From assembly GCF_013166605.1 (NCBI RefSeq), contig NZ_JABKKF010000001.1:372001-436000 (forward strand): a stretch of 64,000 nucleotides of DNA. The letters run 5' to 3'. The translations under genes were made by a program, and so were the position numbers. Positions 60,890 to 64,000 of this stretch are shown here, in pieces; the first letter of the stretch is position 1; the number at the start of each line of letters is the position of its first letter. The stretch is from Xylanibacter muris (lineage in GTDB: Bacteria; Bacteroidota; Bacteroidia; Bacteroidales; Bacteroidaceae). The notes beneath the pieces are model-generated. The model was not told where the DNA came from. It saw nothing but the letters and a program-made list of their open reading frames with translations, and searched no databases.

Positions 60890-63800
60890 TCATTCCGGCT
60901 GTTGTCCGTTGATTTCTTCCGTCTTGCTGCATGTGAATTCCTTTATGCTCATACCGAACTCTTTCTTAAAGCATTTCGAAAAATATTTGGAAGTGTTGAA
61001 ACCCACTTTCATTGAAAGCTCGGTGATTGTCATGTTCGGATTCTGCCTGATTATGCGGCATGCCTCTTTTAGGCGTACGTCTGTTATGAATCCCGTTACA
61101 TTATGTCCGGTAATTGCCCGTAGCTTGTTGTATAATGTTGATGAGCTTACACACATGTCGCTTGCGAAAGTCTCCCTGTCGTATTCAGGGTCGTTGATGT
61201 GTGCTTTTACGCATTCTATGGCTTTTTGTACGAATGCATTGTCGGGATTACTGTAATGCTGCTCATTAACGGCACTGTCTGTATGGCATGCGAATTTTTC
61301 CTTTATTCTGATCCGGTTTGATATGATATTGTCCACACGTAGCTGCAGTTCGTCCAGCCTGAATGGTTTTGTGATGTATTCGTCCGCTCCTGTCTCATAT
61401 ACCATATAGCGGTCTTCCTCCTGTATTTTAGCCGTAAGCAGAATCACCGGCAACTGTCCGAAATCCTTGCTTTTCTTTATCTCGCGTGTCAGTTCCATAC
61501 CGTCCATCACAGGCATCATAACGTCTGAGACAACAATGTCAAGCGCTTCACGGTATATTATGTTCAATGCCTGCTTTCCGTTCTTTGCCGTATATACCTT
61601 ATATTTTTTACTTAGCAACCGTTGCATCAGTTCGAGCAGCTCCTCGTTGTCTTCCACTATTAGAACGCGGTATTTATGATGTTCGGCGGTGTTGTGTGAG
61701 AATCCGCTTGTGTGGGTTTCCTTTTCAGGTGTTTCCTCCTTGATATCTGTGATGCATTGTCGGATGATATCGTAATCCTTGATCTCTTCTATTTCCTCTT
61801 CCGAATATGACTTTCTGTCTGTTGGAATCCTGACTGTAAATACAGTGCCTTGCTCTACTATGCTCCGGCAGCTTATATTCCCATGGTGGAGCTTTACAAG
61901 ATCGTGTGTGAGCGACAGTCCTATGCCTGTGCCAGTTGTGTGCTTCCTCCTGTATTCACCGTCGATGAACCTGCTGTACAGGTGTTTCATCTTGTCTTCC
62001 GGTATGCCTATTCCTTCGTCCCTTACCTCCAATACGGCAACGTTCTTCTCCATTGTGAGTGAGACCGTTACGTTCCCGTTTTCTTTATTATACTTTATAG
62101 CGTTTGATATGAGGTTATATATTATCTTGTCTATTTTGTCTATGTCAAACCATCCTTCTTTTTGCCGTACATTCTCTGTGTTTACAATGAGTTTCTGGCC
62201 GCGCGCACTTGCCATGGGACGGATGTTTTCACATTCCTTCGCTATGAATCCGGCCAGATTGCCTTTGCTCACTTTCAGCTTGAGTTGTCCGGCCTGTGAC
62301 TTTCTTATTTCCAATATCTGTCTTAACAGCCGTGTCATTCTGTCAATGTTGTTGCGTATCAGGCTGTAGTCACTGCCGAGTTGCGGAACTTTCACCTTCA
62401 TTTCATCCACTGCCGCCGCAATGACAGTGAGCGGTGTCAGAAGCTCATGCGTTATGTTTGTGAATATGACAGCCATCTGCAGGCGGTTTTTCGTCTTAAG
62501 ATGTCTTTTATACCATTCTATGCCGGCGAACACGGCTCCTGCGATTATTATAAGATATATGGTATACGCCCACCATGTCATATACCATGGCGGCATCACT
62601 CTTATTGTTATGCCGTATGGAAGTTGCTGCCAATGTCCGAAACTGTCTGACGCTTTCAGCCGGAATGTGTATGTGCCGGATGGAAGGTTCTCATATTGTG
62701 CGCTGTGCTGTTGCGCGTCGCAGTAATTATATTCCTGGTCATATCCGTCCAATATGTATGCGTATTTGTTCTGTTCCTGATTAAAATAAGTAAGCAGGGA
62801 GAAATCGAGCGTGAATTTTCCAACGGTTGACGGTATGTTTATTCTGCGTGTGAATACCGGCATGTCGGTTGAGATGGTTTCCCTTAATTTCCTGTCCAGT
62901 TGTGCCAGTGCGGTGTTGTTTATGATTATGTCCGATATAATCAGTTTGGGTTTCCAGTTGCTTACATATCCTGCCAGGTTCTTGGGCGAGAAAGCCACGA
63001 TGCCGCTTTTACAGCCAAAAAGCAGCATTGAGTCGTGTTTGAAGCACATGTATGGATTGAACAGCCGGTGTCCCAGTCCGTCGTTGTTGGCATAGCTGGC
63101 CACCTCCGGCCTGTTGGCATGTCCGTTGTTGTCGAAAGACAATTTTATTATGGAATTGTTGTTTGTCAGCCATAGGTTTCCTTCGTTGTCCTCGTTGATT
63201 GTCCGGATTCCGTCCTCACCGATGTGGTATTCTCTGTTTTTAGGTTCAAAGCGGTCATTCTTTCTGTCATACAGAAACAGACCACCGCTGTTTGATATGG
63301 CCCATAGACGTTTGCGGGAGTCTTCGAAGCATTGCCGTGCCTCACCTGAGGCAAACTGTCCGTTTTCAGGATGATAGTGGCGGAACTGCATGGCCTGTGG
63401 TTTCGCGGAGTTGCCGCTTACGCGTATTATGCCTTCATTTTCCGTTGCTATCCATATATTTCCGTCGCTGTCTTCGGTGATTCCCCTTGCATCGCAGTTT
63501 GTGAAATCGTCTGTGCCGTCTTTCATTTTCAGTACGATGCCTCCTCCTTTGGCAAAAGCTATGCTGACGGCTGAACGTTGCCCTATCCATACATTTCCGT
63601 TGCTTTGTCTGTATAAAGTGTTCACATAGTCGTCTTTGATAAACCCGGGAGAGTTGTCGTGGTTCATTATATATGCTTTCCCGTTTTTACTGTATGTCAG
63701 TACTCCATAGCTCCGGCTTGCCATCCAAATGTCGCCTTGGGCGGTTTTTGTTATGGATGAGATACCGGCCTTTACTATCTGCTTGAAGCCCCCGTCTCCG

Positions 63801-64000
63801 TTAAGTCCGGGAATGTCGTTGTCATACAGGGTCTTGCCGGTATTCCTGTCGTGTAGTGCGATCCCGTATGGGTTTAGTCCAAGCCATAGCTTTGTTCCGT
63901 CATCTGTGTATATTGTCTCGATATGGCTTATATTTCTGTTTCCTTGGGGTTCCAACTGCCACGAATCATACATTGGCGGCATTGCGTACATAGGTACGAT
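60890..64000 (-). CDS. Hybrid two-component regulator (HTCS), 5' end beyond the window
   Basis: The frame is open to base 64000, so the true start with the signal peptide lies outside; the first internal Met is at 63991. From that Met 1,033 residues are visible. Order: propeller repeats (ITKTAQGDIWMASRSYGVL, EDSDGNIWIATENEGIIRV, NEDNEGNLWLTNNN), Y_Y_Y domain (about 390-470), membrane segment (about 475-498), HisKA with phosphorylated His in THELLTPLTVIAAA (about 520), HATPase with NLISNAIKYN and GTGIGLSLTHDLV, receiver with phospho-Asp in DIVVSDVMMPVMDGMEL (about 840), and an AraC-type helix-turn-helix (ITELSMKVGFNTSKYFSKCF). All kinase and receiver residues appear intact. Its target is probably a polysaccharide locus to the right of the window. 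Confidence 0.95.
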   Translation of the reverse strand: MVPMYAMPPMYDSWQLEPQGNRNISHIETIYTDDGTKLWLGLNPYGIALHDRNTGKTLYDNDIPGLNGDGGFKQIVKAGISSITKTAQGDIWMASRSYGVLTYSKNGKAYIMNHDNSPGFIKDDYVNTLYRQSNGNVWIGQRSAVSIAFAKGGGIVLKMKDGTDDFTNCDARGITEDSDGNIWIATENEGIIRVSGNSAKPQAMQFRHYHPENGQFASGEARQCFEDSRKRLWAISNSGGLFLYDRKNDRFEPKNREYHIGEDGIRTINEDNEGNLWLTNNNSIIKLSFDNNGHANRPEVASYANNDGLGHRLFNPYMCFKHDSMLLFGCKSGIVAFSPKNLAGYVSNWKPKLIISDIIINNTALAQLDRKLRETISTDMPVFTRRINIPSTVGKFTLDFSLLTYFNQEQNKYAYILDGYDQEYNYCDAQQHSAQYENLPSGTYTFRLKASDSFGHWQQLPYGITIRVMPPWYMTWWAYTIYLIIIAGAVFAGIEWYKRHLKTKNRLQMAVIFTNITHELLTPLTVIAAAVDEMKVKVPQLGSDYSLIRNNIDRMTRLLRQILEIRKSQAGQLKLKVSKGNLAGFIAKECENIRPMASARGQKLIVNTENVRQKEGWFDIDKIDKIIYNLISNAIKYNKENGNVTVSLTMEKNVAVLEVRDEGIGIPEDKMKHLYSRFIDGEYRRKHTTGTGIGLSLTHDLVKLHHGNISCRSIVEQGTVFTVRIPTDRKSYSEEEIEEIKDYDIIRQCITDIKEETPEKETHTSGFSHNTAEHHKYRVLIVEDNEELLELMQRLLSKKYKVYTAKNGKQALNIIYREALDIVVSDVMMPVMDGMELTREIKKSKDFGQLPVILLTAKIQEEDRYMVYETGADEYITKPFRLDELQLRVDNIISNRIRIKEKFACHTDSAVNEQHYSNPDNAFVQKAIECVKAHINDPEYDRETFASDMCVSSSTLYNKLRAITGHNVTGFITDVRLKEACRIIRQNPNMTITELSMKVGFNTSKYFSKCFKKEFGMSIKEFTCSKTEEINGQQPE

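Overview
The window reads as a chromosomal segment of a Bacteroidales bacterium, most likely from the Prevotellaceae/Bacteroidaceae group. Supporting signs are promoters of the Bacteroidota type (TTTG, about 20 bases, TAnnTTTG; the clearest lie before the tRNA at 60,740, the GH115 gene at 32,342 and rbfA at 21,235), gene orders typical of the phylum (DUF6089-uppS-bamA-ompH-murI, DUF4271-hemD-rnpA-yidD-tyrS, acpP-fabF-rnc), a hybrid two-component regulator, and secreted enzymes with Prevotella-like C-terminal tails. The species assignment is inference. No rRNA, transposase, integrase of a mobile element, SusC/SusD pair or CRISPR array was seen.

Layout. 1-3670 (minus): a large secreted LamG/alginate-lyase-like protein that runs off the left edge. 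Divergent from it, 3923-6124: a membrane-tethered AraC regulator built like a hybrid two-component regulator but without kinase and receiver. 6.1-12.2 kb: housekeeping (pdxB, acpP, fabF, rnc) and the butyrate-type pair ptb-buk, followed by a secreted subtilisin-like protease. 14.7-21 kb: a GH3 and two GH43 enzymes for arabinoxylan or arabinan side chains. 21.2-22.8 kb: rbfA and a Lol-type permease. 22.8-31.2 kb (minus): an envelope block murI, three ompH/skp paralogues, bamA, uppS and two envelope proteins. 31.3-31.5 kb: a very small self-contained unit encoding a 31-residue hydrophobic peptide. 32.3-37.7 kb: GH115 alpha-glucuronidase and a GH2 enzyme. 37.9-40.1 kb (minus): a stress island with a YciF-like protein, a manganese catalase, an 11-residue-repeat lipoprotein and a small membrane protein. 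40.6-44.1 kb: a GH43 enzyme, a C_GCAxxG_C_C protein and an OPT transporter. 44.4-47.5 kb: an AT-rich accessory patch with a broken O-antigen-ligase-like gene, the tail of a discoidin protein and two secreted proteins of unknown role. 47.5-60.6 kb: O-methyltransferase, aroQ, xerD, a two-domain M16 peptidase, a PKD-domain secreted protein, metK and the DUF4271-to-tyrS block. 60.7 kb: tRNA-Gln. 60.9-64.0 kb (minus): a hybrid two-component regulator whose N-terminus lies beyond the right edge.

The carbohydrate enzymes fit together as removal of side chains and short oligomers of glucuronoarabinoxylan: GH115 takes off (methyl)glucuronic acid, GH43 enzymes take off arabinose or xylose, GH3 trims xylo-oligosaccharides. 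They sit in separate small clusters without their own SusC/D importers.

The most unusual non-coding signal is a pair of intergenic arrays, at 31,969-32,049 and 49,912-49,993. Each has four dyad-symmetric words at an exact 22-base period, yet the word is entirely different at the two sites. Other signals worth checking are the tiny membrane-peptide gene, a (TA)6 tract that switches a glycan-polymerase-like reading frame off, a near-perfect palindrome on a promoter at 40.5 kb, and the kinase-less AraC sensor.
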